A stretch of DNA of 64,000 bases from Neobacillus notoginsengisoli (GTDB lineage Bacteria; Bacillota; Bacilli; Bacillales; Cytobacillaceae), in assembly GCF_003515685.1 (NCBI RefSeq), contig NZ_QWEG01000002.1, forward strand, positions 124,001 through 188,000, written 5' to 3'. The position numbers and the translations under genes were made by a program. Each line of letters starts with the position of its first letter. Position 1 is the first letter of the stretch. This document shows, in pieces, positions 45,301 to 52,399 of the stretch. Under the pieces are notes generated by a model. It was given only the letters and a program-made list of their open reading frames with translations, had not been told where the DNA came from and made no database searches.

Positions 45301-45925
45301 TTGCTTTTTCAAAACCCGAAAAACAGACTGTTCCAATCCCTTGGTTAAAAGCGGCTGAGACATCAGCAATAAAATTCGTATGAACTTCTCCCTGCTCATA
45401 TCTGCTCAGGTCGATCAATGAATATTTGCTGTAGGGAACAAGCTTTTTCTTGTACAACTGGTCAATAAAGATTGCCAGAGATGAATATTTCCCTGTTCCC
45501 GCCGGCCCCGCAAGAAGAATTGTATTCTGGACGGCCCCCTTCGCTCTTTGAAAAAAGGCCTTTTTGTAGGAAATGAGCAGCTCCTCGATAAACTCCTCCT
45601 GGCGCAGTATGTACATGTTCATCGTTTCTCTGATTTCATTAAAAATCCGATCAAGCTCCTCGTTGGACTTGTTCAGCCCAAGCTGCTTCATCCCGTATTT
45701 TGCATCGGACAACACTTCCCTGACTGCCCCTGTTGAAACCGGGCCCGACTGCATGCCCCCTATTGGCATGGCACTTGAGCTTTGACCTGGAACAACTCCC
45801 GCCCCCTGCCTCATCGCAACCGGCTGCACAGCACCCCGCTTCTTCTTCCAAAACCCTCTCTCCTGAATAAAATCAAACAGCTGAATCTCAGGAACCAAAA
45901 TCCGCACCCACTTCTTAAAACTCAT
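42314..45925 (-). CDS. 1203-residue AAA+ ATPase with four ATPase modules (three CbxX/SpoVK-like)
   Basis: The protein starts at ATG 45925 (MSFKKWVRILVPEIQL); 13 codons before it are unsupported. An N-terminal degenerate AAA module has GPAGTGKYSS at residues 140-149 with Tyr in place of the usual Thr/Ser. Three CbxX-type modules follow, with Walker A GNPGTGKT starting at about 443, 712 and 986, each with a matching Walker B (GVLFIDEAYTLA, GVLFIDEAYSLV, GILFIDEAYALA) and a SGNGR sensor-2-like segment; spacing is about 270 residues. Most relatives (CbbX, SpoVK, EccA) carry one such module. It is the first gene of a three-gene operon with two membrane proteins. An energy-driven remodelling or export role is inferred only. 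Confidence 0.87.
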   Translation of the reverse strand: MSFKKWVRILVPEIQLFDFIQERGFWKKKRGAVQPVAMRQGAGVVPGQSSSAMPIGGMQSGPVSTGAVREVLSDAKYGMKQLGLNKSNEELDRIFNEIRETMNMYILRQEEFIEELLISYKKAFFQRAKGAVQNTILLAGPAGTGKYSSLAIFIDQLYKKKLVPYSKYSLIDLSRYEQGEVHTNFIADVSAAFNQGIGTVCFSGFEKANTEIISYVARLFNDGFFRTPGNVMVDASDFFLLLYLDADMKPEERGQLPPSIAKKIPAGLLKGIQSYALTAPLGLDDLEEILRQKLGLMVKKFDRQAQVAAIFHHSFYKGLSKQIYETNKYGEEVERLIQKDIYPSLLDLRAREKITAGDRITVKMENNMLIAVKGEKQFPLKAIELVKEENLDDLLQELHSLTGLQTVKRSVEELLQTVRMEKARQQAGLRSSGKMAVHMIFTGNPGTGKTTVARLIARILKAMGILSQGQLVEVTRQDLVGQYLGSTAPKTNSVIESALGGVLFIDEAYTLARSKNDPFGLEAIDTIVKGMEDHRDNLVAVIAGYTREMETFLTSNPGLKSRFPFIIEFPDYTPADMLEILKGMASARGFHFEPSLTEGLLELFERKQIPGRNDSGNGRLVRNLLEEAIRRQSVRLSEELVPDDLTLLTAEDFGLSERKPFDIETAFANIVGLEPVKHFVRSLEKQLLANQKRKEAGIITDHSQTLNIIFSGNPGTGKTTMARLLAELLKTMGVLKKGHLVEVDRSDLVAEYVGQTAVKTTEAVQRALGGVLFIDEAYSLVEEGIEGGGFGKEAIDTLVGLIENHRSELVVILAGYTQEMEQFVKSNPGLSSRFPLKIEFPDYTPEQLVQITDLQVKGKGFVLEKAVHAPLADYYETKQIPGKNDSGNGRLVRNTVEAAIRTQAVRIVETEELPIEELNVLKVEDFSFPAAKKVRNALDELDSVIGLEQVKTFVRSLSAQIEVAERRKRMGLPDMGSQSLHMIFKGNPGTGKTMMARILAKRLKELGVIKLDEIVETDRSGLVAGYVGQTAIKTRQVLEKALGGILFIDEAYALAGEGNDFGQEAIDTIVKFMDDHRENIIVILAGYDEDMDILLDMNAGLRSRFPNIITFEDYSTPELLEISKAILKPKGYELSRGGEEALIKLLREQEGNTHSGNGRFARNVCEAAIRCHALRMSGQENPTREDLTLLQYGDFIEGAGVEK

Positions 45926-45990
45926 CAAACCAACCCCGCTATAAATCATTTTCAACTTAAACACTGTATTAAACTATTATGCCATAAAAG

Positions 45991-46060
45991 TGAGGCAAGG
46001 GGACGGTTCCAGCGCTTCATTCGGGACCCGAATGAAGCAACGGAACCGTCCCCTGCTTTA
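45991..46060 (+). repeat. REP-like hairpin element R4
   Basis: TGAGGCAAGGGGACGGTTCC on the left and GGAACCGTCCCCTGC on the right, plus orientation by the inner CCAGCGCTTC. It lies 65 nt upstream of the AAA+ ATPase gene and just before the met-2 promoter. Confidence 0.9.
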
Positions 46061-46076
46061 AAATTTTCACTTTTGT

Positions 46077-46105
46077 TTGACTTTTCCAAATTAACGCTGT
46101 ATTGT
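46077..46105 (+). promoter_or_regulatory. Promoter of the metNPQ-2 operon
   Basis: TTGACT (46077-46082), 17 nt, TATTGT (46100-46105), 36 nt before the first SAM aptamer. Confidence 0.6.
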
Positions 46106-46140
46106 AAGACACAGGAATCTTGAAAAGCGAATAGTGTTAC

Positions 46141-46250
46141 CTTCTTATCAAGAGAGGTTGAGGGACTGGCCCTATGACACCTCGGCAGCGGAGATCCGAA
46201 TGGAGCTCTGTGCCAAATCCAGCAAGCGATGCTTGATAGATGAGAAGAGG
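46141..46250 (+). promoter_or_regulatory. SAM-I riboswitch (S-box), first of tandem pair, upstream of metN-2
   Basis: CTTCTTATCAAGAGAGGTTG, AGGGACTGGCCCTATGACAC and CTCGGCAGCGG are followed by a P3 hairpin and GTGCCAAATCCAGC, closing with GATGAGAAG. All SAM-I core elements are present. Confidence 0.93.
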
Positions 46251-46269
46251 CGAACTTGTTTCATTCTGT

Positions 46270-46302
46270 CCTCTTCTTTATAGAAGGGGCTTTTTATTTT
46301 TC
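46270..46302 (+). terminator. Regulated terminator of the first SAM riboswitch (met operon 2)
   Basis: CCTCTTCT (46270-46277), loop TTAT, AGAAGGGG (46282-46289) with one wobble pair, then CTTTTTATTTTT. GAAGAGG at the end of the aptamer can pair with CCTCTTC as an antiterminator. Confidence 0.82.
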
Positions 46303-46330
46303 CTGCACACAACACCCCATACTGTGTATT

Positions 46331-46437
46331 TTCTTATCGAGAGAGGTTGAGGGACTGGCCCTATGAAACCTCGGCAGCGGACTCCATTTGGAGATCTGTG
46401 CCAATTCCAGCAAGCGAAAGCTTGGGAGATAAGAAGA
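46331..46437 (+). promoter_or_regulatory. SAM-I riboswitch (S-box), second of tandem pair, upstream of metN-2
   Basis: TTCTTATCGAGAGAGGTTGA, GGGACTGGCCCTATGAAACC and TCGGCAGCGG are followed by GTGCCAATTCCAGC and GAGATAAGAAG. It starts exactly 190 nt after the equivalent point of the first aptamer, and the two cores are almost identical. Confidence 0.93.
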
Positions 46438-46463
46438 GTCCTTGCCTGTCTTTGTTCAGGCGT

Positions 46464-46500
46464 GCCCTCTTCTGTCCCCCGGAAGAGGGCTTTTCATTTT
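46464..46500 (+). terminator. Regulated terminator of the second SAM riboswitch (met operon 2)
   Basis: GCCCTCTTC pairs with GAAGAGGGC, followed by TTTTCATTTT. AAGAAGAG just upstream can compete as antiterminator. Confidence 0.85.
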
Positions 46501-46620
46501 CCGAACCGGGTGGCGTTGGAAAATGGACTGAAAATCACTCAAAGTGGGCGTGGGCGCAAAGCAACTTTTGCCAAAAGAATAAAGGAAAAGAATACATATT
46601 CCGAACGAGGAGGCAGGCAG

Positions 46621-47655
46621 ATGATTGAGTTTCAGCAGGTACGTAAGGTTTACGGCGGGGGCGGCACCCAGGAGGTGGCCGCGCTTGATGGGATTGATTT
46701 GAAGATTGATACCGGGGAGATTTTCGGGGTGATTGGTTTTAGCGGCGCGGGGAAAAGTTCGCTGGTCCGCTGTGTGAATCTGCTCGAGCGGCCAACGTCG
46801 GGCAAGGTGATTGTCGATGGCCACGATTTAACGGCCCTTTCGGCAAAAGACGTGCGCGAAATCAAGCGGAATATTGGAATGGTCTTCCAGCATTTTAATC
46901 TTTTAAACTCAAAAACGGTGTTTGCAAATGTGGCGATGCCGCTTATTCTTGCAAAAACGCCAAGGGATCAGATTAAGAATCGGGTTTATGAGCTGCTCGA
47001 GTTTGTCGGACTTGCGGATAAGGCCGACAGCTATCCGGATCAGCTATCAGGCGGGCAAAAGCAGCGGATTGGGATTGCCCGGGCACTGGCAACGCAGCCG
47101 TCGATCCTCCTTTGCGATGAGGCGACTTCGGCTCTTGACCCGCAGACGACGAGCTCAATTCTCCAGTTGTTGAAGAAAATCAACAAGAAGTACAATATTA
47201 CGATTTTGATTATCACGCATGAGATGTCGGTCATCAGGGAGATTTGCGACCGGGTCGCGGTCATCGAAGCGGGTAAAATCATTGAGGAGGGTTCTGTTTT
47301 CGACGTTTTCTCTTCGCCGAAAACAGAGACGGCCAGGAATTTCGTCAGCTCGGTCATGAACGACCGCCTCCCGGATTCAGTCAAGGAACTGATTGAGCGG
47401 AATGACGGTCTGAATAAGGTTTACCGGATTAATTTTGTCGGCGACTCCGCGGGCAAGCCGCTTCTTTCCCAGCTGGCAAAAAAGTTCGACCTGGATGTGA
47501 ACGTCTTGTTTGGCAATATTACCGAACTGCAAGGGACGCCGTTTGGTAACCTGATCGTAGAGTTCCAGGGAAGCGAGAAAGAAATCCTCCGCGCCCTCAA
47601 CTATATCCATCAACAAAATGTCAGCATAAAGGAAGTGACAGCACATGCTAGTTAA
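46621..47655 (+). CDS. metN: Methionine ABC transporter ATPase MetN (copy 2)
   Basis: ATPase of a second methionine importer, 344 aa. Walker A is GFSGAGKSS, the signature LSGGQKQRIGIARALA, Walker B ILLCDEATSALDPQTT, and the regulatory C2/ACT-like domain occupies the last 90 residues. The start is ATG 46621 with CGAGGAGGCAGGCAG upstream. The frame stays open back to 46363, but that part overlaps the second SAM riboswitch and its terminator, so the long form is an artefact. It overlaps metP by 11 nt. The paralogue is at 17002-18027. Confidence 0.95.
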   Translation: MIEFQQVRKVYGGGGTQEVAALDGIDLKIDTGEIFGVIGFSGAGKSSLVRCVNLLERPTSGKVIVDGHDLTALSAKDVREIKRNIGMVFQHFNLLNSKTVFANVAMPLILAKTPRDQIKNRVYELLEFVGLADKADSYPDQLSGGQKQRIGIARALATQPSILLCDEATSALDPQTTSSILQLLKKINKKYNITILIITHEMSVIREICDRVAVIEAGKIIEEGSVFDVFSSPKTETARNFVSSVMNDRLPDSVKELIERNDGLNKVYRINFVGDSAGKPLLSQLAKKFDLDVNVLFGNITELQGTPFGNLIVEFQGSEKEILRALNYIHQQNVSIKEVTAHAS

Positions 47656-48295
47656 TTCAGATCAAATCATTAAAGCGCTTGTTGAAACGTTGCAAATGGT
47701 TGCTTTTTCACTCTTGTTCTCTGCTCTTATAGGCATTCCGCTTGGGATTGCGCTGGTTGTCACAAGAAAGGGGCATTTACTAGAGAACCCGCCTTTCTTT
47801 AATACTCTTAACGGGATTATCAACGTGCTGCGTTCGGTTCCATTTATTATTTTGCTAGTGGCGATCATTCCGATTACAAGATTCCTTGTCGGGACATCGA
47901 TCGGAACGGCAGCCGCGGTCGTGCCGCTTGTTTTCTACGCGGGGCCGTATATTGCGAGACTCGTAGAAAATTCACTTCTTGAAGTCGACCATGGAGTCAT
48001 TGAGGCAGCCCAAGCGATGGGGGCAACGCCATGGCAAATTGTGTTCAGGTTTATTTTGCCCGAAGCGTTGAGCTCCCTCATCCTCGCCTTTACGATTGCA
48101 ACAATCGGGCTGATTGGAGCCTCGGCAATGGCAGGTGCAATTGGCGGCGGAGGATTAGGTGACCTGGCAATTACATACGGCTACCAGCGGTTTGATACGA
48201 AAACGATGCTGATCACGGTCGGAATTTTGGTCGTAATGGTCCAGGGCCTGCAGTCAGCAGGAAATATCGCAGCGAAGAAGATCAGAAGACGTTAA
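47645..48295 (+). CDS. metP: Methionine ABC transporter permease MetP/MetI (copy 2)
   Basis: Membrane permease, 216 aa, with about five hydrophobic helices. The EAA loop reads GVIEAAQAMGATPWQIVFRF, and the family signature MAGAIGGGGLGDLAITYG follows. The ATG lies inside the end of metN, behind AAAGGAAGTGACAGC, so it is translationally coupled. It is about as related to copy 1 as two orthologues would be, which suggests an old duplication or separate acquisition. Confidence 0.94.
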   Translation: MLVNSDQIIKALVETLQMVAFSLLFSALIGIPLGIALVVTRKGHLLENPPFFNTLNGIINVLRSVPFIILLVAIIPITRFLVGTSIGTAAAVVPLVFYAGPYIARLVENSLLEVDHGVIEAAQAMGATPWQIVFRFILPEALSSLILAFTIATIGLIGASAMAGAIGGGGLGDLAITYGYQRFDTKTMLITVGILVVMVQGLQSAGNIAAKKIRRR

Positions 48296-48390
48296 CGAGT
48301 AGAGTATTTTGAACCAATGAGAACGTAAAGTTAGACCGTTAACAACAAAGATATAACCTATAAAATTTACCTATCAGGAGGAATTCATCA

Positions 48391-49221
48391 ATGAGAAAAC
48401 TAGTATTAGCAGTCCTTGTCCTTGTCTTAGCAGTATTAAGTGCAGCATGCTCCGACTCTTCATCCGCAAAAGGAGATACCGTGAAAGTGAAACTTGGGGT
48501 CAGCGGCACCGATCACCGCATATGGAATTTCGTCGCTGACAAAGCCAAGAAGGAAGGAATCGAGGTCGAAATCGTCACCTTCTCTGACTATGTCCAGCCA
48601 AACCTTGCCTTAGCGGAAGGCGAGTTGGATGCAAACTCTTTCCAGACTGTTTCATATTTTAATGCGTTCATCAAAGAACATAAGCTTGACCTTGTTCCGA
48701 TTGCAACGACACAAATTGCACCAATGGGCCTTTACTCCGAAAAATACAAAGATGTGAAAGAGATTCCGAAAGGCGGCAAAATCGCACTGGACAATGAAGC
48801 AACCAATATGGGAAGAGGGCTTGCCCTTCTTCAGGAAGCCGGGTTGATTAAACTTGAGGAAGGTTTTAACGGAATCGGATCCCTTGATAAAGTTGTTGAA
48901 AATCCAAAGAACCTTGAATTCGTTACAATGACTGCGGGCCATACACCAAGAGTGATGCCAGACGTTGCCGCTTCAATCGTCAATAACGGCATTGCCGTTG
49001 ACGCAGGTCTCACGCCAAGAGAAGACGCAATCTTCCTAGAAAGCGAAACAGCAACGCCTTACATCAACATCATCGCCGTCCGTGAAGAAGAAAAAGACAA
49101 CAAAACCCTAAAAAGACTCGGAGAACTCTACCAGCAAGACGACACAAAAGAATTCATCGAAAAAGAATACAAAGGCAACTCCATCCCAACCTTCGTCCCC
49201 CTCAGCAACATCGGCTGGTAA
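48391..49221 (+). CDS. metQ: Methionine ABC transporter substrate-binding lipoprotein MetQ (copy 2)
   Basis: NlpA-family lipoprotein, 276 aa. The signal MRKLVLAVLVLVLAVLSAAC ends in the lipid-modified Cys at position 20. The mature domain contains VKLGVSGTDHRIWNFVADKA, EGELDANSFQTVSYF, APMGLYSEKYKDVKEIPKGG and TPYINIIAVREEE. It differs clearly from copy 1 in the ligand-lining loops (SGTDHRIW versus SNVPHAVI), so its preferred ligand may differ, for example D-methionine, sulfoxide or an N-acyl form. Repeat R5 begins 4 nt after the stop. Confidence 0.92.
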   Translation: MRKLVLAVLVLVLAVLSAACSDSSSAKGDTVKVKLGVSGTDHRIWNFVADKAKKEGIEVEIVTFSDYVQPNLALAEGELDANSFQTVSYFNAFIKEHKLDLVPIATTQIAPMGLYSEKYKDVKEIPKGGKIALDNEATNMGRGLALLQEAGLIKLEEGFNGIGSLDKVVENPKNLEFVTMTAGHTPRVMPDVAASIVNNGIAVDAGLTPREDAIFLESETATPYINIIAVREEEKDNKTLKRLGELYQQDDTKEFIEKEYKGNSIPTFVPLSNIGW

Positions 49222-49225
49222 AGGG

Positions 49226-49320
49226 TGAAGCACGGGGACGGTTCCAGCGCTTCATTCGGGTACCGAAAGAAGCAGCGGGACGGTTCTGGTGCATCATTCG
49301 AAGGTCGAAGGATGCAGCAG
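49226..49320 (+). repeat. REP-like element R5, degenerate or composite
   Basis: Begins TGAAGCACGGGGACGGTTCC, reaches the centre TTCGGGTACCGAA, but the right arm is replaced by a second left-arm-like GGGACGGTTCTGGTGC with its own TTCGAAGGTCGAA centre. It looks like two fused partial elements. Confidence 0.75.
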
Positions 49321-49404
49321 TAAAGCGGGAAAGGACTAAGGCTTCATAGCAACACATTGTTAAGTATTTGAAAGCCACATGAATTAGAACCGGTATTTTG
49401 TCCA

Positions 49405-49438
49405 GAGGGGAGGAAGGTTACGCCCTTCCCCCTCCCCT
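49405..49438 (+). other. GC-rich hairpin in the leader of the M20 amidohydrolase gene
   Basis: GGGGAGGAAGG pairs with CCTTCCCCCTCCCC through a short loop. It has no U-run, so it is not a clear terminator. It may slow polymerase or stabilise mRNA ends. Confidence 0.4.
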
Positions 49439-49467
49439 ACTGTATATAAAATAAAGGAGGAATTACG

Positions 49468-50682
49468 ATGACAGCACCGGCGAAACCCCTTACTGAACTT
49501 AAAAATACTATCCTTGAAAATATTGAGGCAAAACGCGAGCTATATATTGCGACAAGCCAGGCAATCCACGCCCGCCCTGAAATCGGAAACGAAGAATTTT
49601 TCGCTTCCGCCCAACACATTAAACTTTTGCAAGAGGAAGGGTTTGAGGTCGAAAAAGCTGTTGCCGGCCACGAAACTTCCTTCCTGGCGCGGAAAAAGTC
49701 GGGCAAGCCCGGCCCTTCGTTTGCTTTCTTGGCAGAGTATGACGCTCTTCCTGGCCTTGGCCATGCTTGCGGCCACAACATCATAGGCACGACGAGTGTC
49801 GCAGCGGCCATCGCACTAAGCAAGGTGATCGATGAAACGGGCGGTGAAGCAGTAGTATTCGGTACCCCTGCCGAGGAAGGTGGCCCGAACGGCAGCGCGA
49901 AAGGAAGCTTCGTTAAGCACGGGCTCGTGGAAGGAATTGATGCCGCGCTGATGATCCATCCGTCTGGTGAAACAAGGCTTACTTCTACTTCGCTCGCGGT
50001 CGATCCGCTTGATTTCGAATTCTTTGGGAAGCCGGCGCATGCTTCCGCGTCTCCACATGAAGGGGTTAACGCACTTGATGCTGTCATCCAGCTGTTCAAT
50101 GGCATAAACGCGCTCCGCCAGCAGTTGACCGATGATGTCCGTATCCACGGCATTATCACGCATGGCGGTGATGCGCCGAACATCATTCCGGAGTATACTA
50201 AAGCGCGCTTCTACATCCGTGCGGCAACACGGAGCGGCTTGAACGAAGTAACCCGCCGTGTCAAGGCAATCGCAGAAGGCGCCGCGTTAGCAACTGGTGC
50301 CGAGTTGAACGTCATAGCCTTCCAGAACGAAGTCGATAATCTTCTATTAAATAAGACGTACGATGCAGTGTTCAAGGAAGTGATCGAGGAGCTCGGGGAA
50401 ACCGTTGCTTCAGGCGACCGCCCTGGCCTCGGTTCAACCGACGCCGGCAATATCAGCCATGTGGTCCCAACGATCCACCCTTATATCAAAATCGGTTCCG
50501 CAGACCTTGTTGCCCATACTGTTGAATTTCGTGAAGCAGCGGCTTCCCAAGAAGGCGACCAGGCGCTCATTACTGGAGCCAAAGGGCTGGCGCTTACTGC
50601 ATTGAAGCTCGTGACCAATCCGGAATTGCTTGAGGCTATTAAAGAAGAATTTGCTGAACGAAGAGCAGCGGATACGAAATAA
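49468..50682 (+). CDS. M20-family amidohydrolase/peptidase (M20D-like)
   Basis: Zinc-dependent amidohydrolase of 404 aa in the aminoacylase/p-aminobenzoyl-glutamate hydrolase (AbgB-like) group. Metal ligands are visible in GLGHACGHNIIG, GTPAEEGGPNGSAKG and IHPSGETRLTS; the dimerisation insert contains KPAHASASPHEGVNALDAVI. The late GLGSTDAGNISHVVPTIHPY carries another catalytic segment. It follows metNPQ-2 in the same direction behind GGAGGAATTACG. The context suggests it frees methionine from an N-acylated or otherwise blocked form brought in by the importer, but this is inference. Confidence 0.84.
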   Translation: MTAPAKPLTELKNTILENIEAKRELYIATSQAIHARPEIGNEEFFASAQHIKLLQEEGFEVEKAVAGHETSFLARKKSGKPGPSFAFLAEYDALPGLGHACGHNIIGTTSVAAAIALSKVIDETGGEAVVFGTPAEEGGPNGSAKGSFVKHGLVEGIDAALMIHPSGETRLTSTSLAVDPLDFEFFGKPAHASASPHEGVNALDAVIQLFNGINALRQQLTDDVRIHGIITHGGDAPNIIPEYTKARFYIRAATRSGLNEVTRRVKAIAEGAALATGAELNVIAFQNEVDNLLLNKTYDAVFKEVIEELGETVASGDRPGLGSTDAGNISHVVPTIHPYIKIGSADLVAHTVEFREAAASQEGDQALITGAKGLALTALKLVTNPELLEAIKEEFAERRAADTK

Positions 50683-50692
50683 TTTAGTGGTG

Positions 50693-50732
50693 AAAACCCG
50701 GCTGGCAGCTGTGAACTGCCACCGGGTTTTTA
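50693..50732 (+). terminator. Terminator of the M20 amidohydrolase gene
   Basis: AAAACCCGGCTGGCAG pairs with CTGCCACCGGGTTTTT, then TAGC. Confidence 0.85.
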
Positions 50733-50784
50733 GCTGCTTGAAGTCAGCCTCTGTTGCGAAGTCGTCTTGTTCGGTTATGAAGGC

Positions 50785-51006
50785 GATTTTGCAACGAGTT
50801 TTCGCTTTTTGCTGGAGCTCATTCCATTTACAAGCCGGTATTGGAACGAGTTTACTTCTCTTCCAGAAACCCACTCCATTACCAACACGATATTGGAACG
50901 AGAAACACCCTTTTGCCAAAACTCATTCCATTATGAACACGATAATGGAACGGTTTTACGCTTTTTACCAGAACTCATTCCATTACAAGGGCGATAATGG
51001 AACGAG
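50785..51006. repeat. Tandem inverted-repeat array C (52-nt period, about 4.3 units)
   Basis: The left-arm core TCCATT is at 50823, 50875, 50927 and 50979: an exact 52-nt step. The right arm TAATGGAACGAG (or variants) follows about 9 nt later, and a linker resembling TTTACGCTTTTTACCAGAA completes the unit. The array runs up to the stop codon of thiW, and array-like sequence continues into its last codons. Confidence 0.87.
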
Positions 51007-51507
51007 TCAGCCTTTTGCCGAAGCCCTTTCAATCACCCTGTTCCGTTGGAAAACCTTCAATAACACGAATGCAATACCGGACCCGATAAGCGAGCTAGTG
51101 ATGAACGCTGGAATGAATCCGAACAAACTAGCCTCCTGCCCTATGAACAGAGCGGCTATCGGATAGCCGGCAATGGCACCGAGAATGCCTGTCCCAACCA
51201 CTTCGCCGGCAAAGGCCATGCCGGTCTTTTTTGTTTTTGCAAAAAGAACTCCCGCGAGCAACGCTCCAAGCATGCTGCCCGGGAAGGCGAAAATGGAACC
51301 TGTGCCCATCATGTTCCGCATAAGCGATACGCAAAATGCCTGGGCCACAGCGTAGAATGGCCCAAGTAAAACCGCTGAAAGAACATTGATGACATGCTGA
51401 ATCGGGAAGGCCTTCACAATCCCCAGTGGGATATAAAAAGTATGGCTCGTCAGCGTGCCAAGCGCAACGAACATCGCAGTCAACGTCAGTTTTTGTGTTT
51501 TTCGCAT
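51007..51507 (-). CDS. thiW: ECF transporter S component ThiW (thiamine precursor uptake)
   Basis: Substrate-binding membrane subunit of an energy-coupling-factor transporter, predicted to carry the thiazole precursor hydroxyethylthiazole. About five hydrophobic helices are visible. Family segments include LTLTAMFVALGTLTSHTFYI, PIQHVINVLSAVLLGPFYAV and FAFPGSMLGALLAGVLFA. The length is 166 aa. It is controlled by a TPP riboswitch at 51707-51808, which supports the thiamine role. The last residues (IERASAKG) are encoded by sequence resembling the repeat array C linker, so the C-terminus may have been extended by the repeat. Confidence 0.9.
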   Translation of the reverse strand: MRKTQKLTLTAMFVALGTLTSHTFYIPLGIVKAFPIQHVINVLSAVLLGPFYAVAQAFCVSLMRNMMGTGSIFAFPGSMLGALLAGVLFAKTKKTGMAFAGEVVGTGILGAIAGYPIAALFIGQEASLFGFIPAFITSSLIGSGIAFVLLKVFQRNRVIERASAKG

Positions 51508-51639
51508 AGTATAACTCCTCCTTGTTTAACCTCGTTAGCCACTTTCGCGCAGCCCTGGGAAGAATCATCAGCAGGCTGGTTGCAAAACGAGAAGATGTAG
51601 ATGCACATTCCGGGACCTATACATGGTGACTTTTAAGCG

Positions 51640-51674
51640 CAAAAAAGCCAGGTCCACAATCCGGACCTGGCCTC
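51640..51674 (-). terminator. Regulated terminator of the thiW TPP riboswitch
   Basis: On the minus strand GCCAGGTCC pairs with GGACCTGGC, followed by TTTTTTGCGC, between the aptamer and thiW. Confidence 0.8.
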
Positions 51675-51706
51675 AATTAGCAAAAGTAAATGGCAAACTA
51701 GCTCTC

Positions 51707-51808
51707 CTCTACTTTCCTACGCTGGTATGATCCAGTTCAGGTCCGAAGGGTTAAGAAACCTGCGTTTCTCTCTCAGCCCGAATTGGGCACCCCCAGTAGT
51801 CTCTCGAA
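51707..51808 (-). promoter_or_regulatory. TPP riboswitch (THI-box) of thiW
   Basis: The minus strand reads ACTGGGGGTGCCC, GGGCTGAGAGAGA, CCCTTCGGACCTGAACTGGA and ATACCAGCGTAGGAAAGT, the full conserved TPP aptamer with the CTGAGA core. Confidence 0.95.
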
Positions 51809-52006
51809 TATGCAATTATTATCATGTTATGGTGAATTTGGAAACAAGTAAAGGGAAGTGCTTGGGCGGTACAGGCAAAATTAACCAATGTAACAAAAAA
51901 ATATAGCTACAACCTATATTTGGAGTTTGATCGGCCTGCTCTTGTTCGTAACCGGTTCAGCTACCCTCGTCTTCTAGCGCAAGAAAACAGCAAGCTAATT
52001 AAACGC

Positions 52007-52055
52007 AAAAAAGCCAGCCTACCCCTTTATTGGGGTGGCTGGCGTTTTTTGTTTA
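52007..52055. terminator. Strong hairpin with T-runs on both strands, no flanking gene
   Basis: AAAAAAGCCAGCC pairs with GGCTGGCGTTTTTT, with ACCCC/GGGGT inside. It stands alone between the TPP leader and repeat R6. The 51830-52180 stretch holds no gene I can support. Confidence 0.65.
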
Positions 52056-52184
52056 TGTCATTTGAAAGCGTCTGTAGAGCCTTCCAGAAACTAGGTTAAC
52101 TCTTTAACATCATTGATTTCCATATATTGAAAAACTAGTCGCAAATATATGCATTCCTCTTATAATCCCGCCACAAAATGAAAA

Positions 52185-52253
52185 GAAGCACGGGGACGGT
52201 TCTGCTGCTTCTTTCGGGTCCCGAATGAAGCACTGGAACCGTCCCCTGCCTCA
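52185..52253 (-). repeat. REP-like hairpin element R6
   Basis: GAAGCACGGGGACGGTTCTG to GGAACCGTCCCCTGCCTCA. The CCAGTGCTTC arm is on the right, so it is inverted relative to R2-R5. Confidence 0.88.
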
Positions 52254-52320
52254 CCAATGATAAAAAAAGGGCATGAAAGCTGTGCGTCATACTTCATTTA
52301 TATATGTATATTGATTTACA

Positions 52321-52358
52321 AAAACAGCCTCCATCCTTTTCAGGAGGGAGGCTGTTTT
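52321..52358 (-). terminator. Terminator of the peptide-binding protein gene
   Basis: On the minus strand AAACAGCCTCC pairs with GGAGGCTGTTT, then further T residues. Confidence 0.8.
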
Positions 52359-52399
52359 AAAGCAGATTCTAATTCATAGTCTGTTGCTGCGGCTAAACG

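Noticed and set aside
46363-46620. In-frame 86-codon extension of metN copy 2
   Set aside because: It overlaps the second SAM aptamer and its terminator, and a strong ribosome site precedes ATG 46621.
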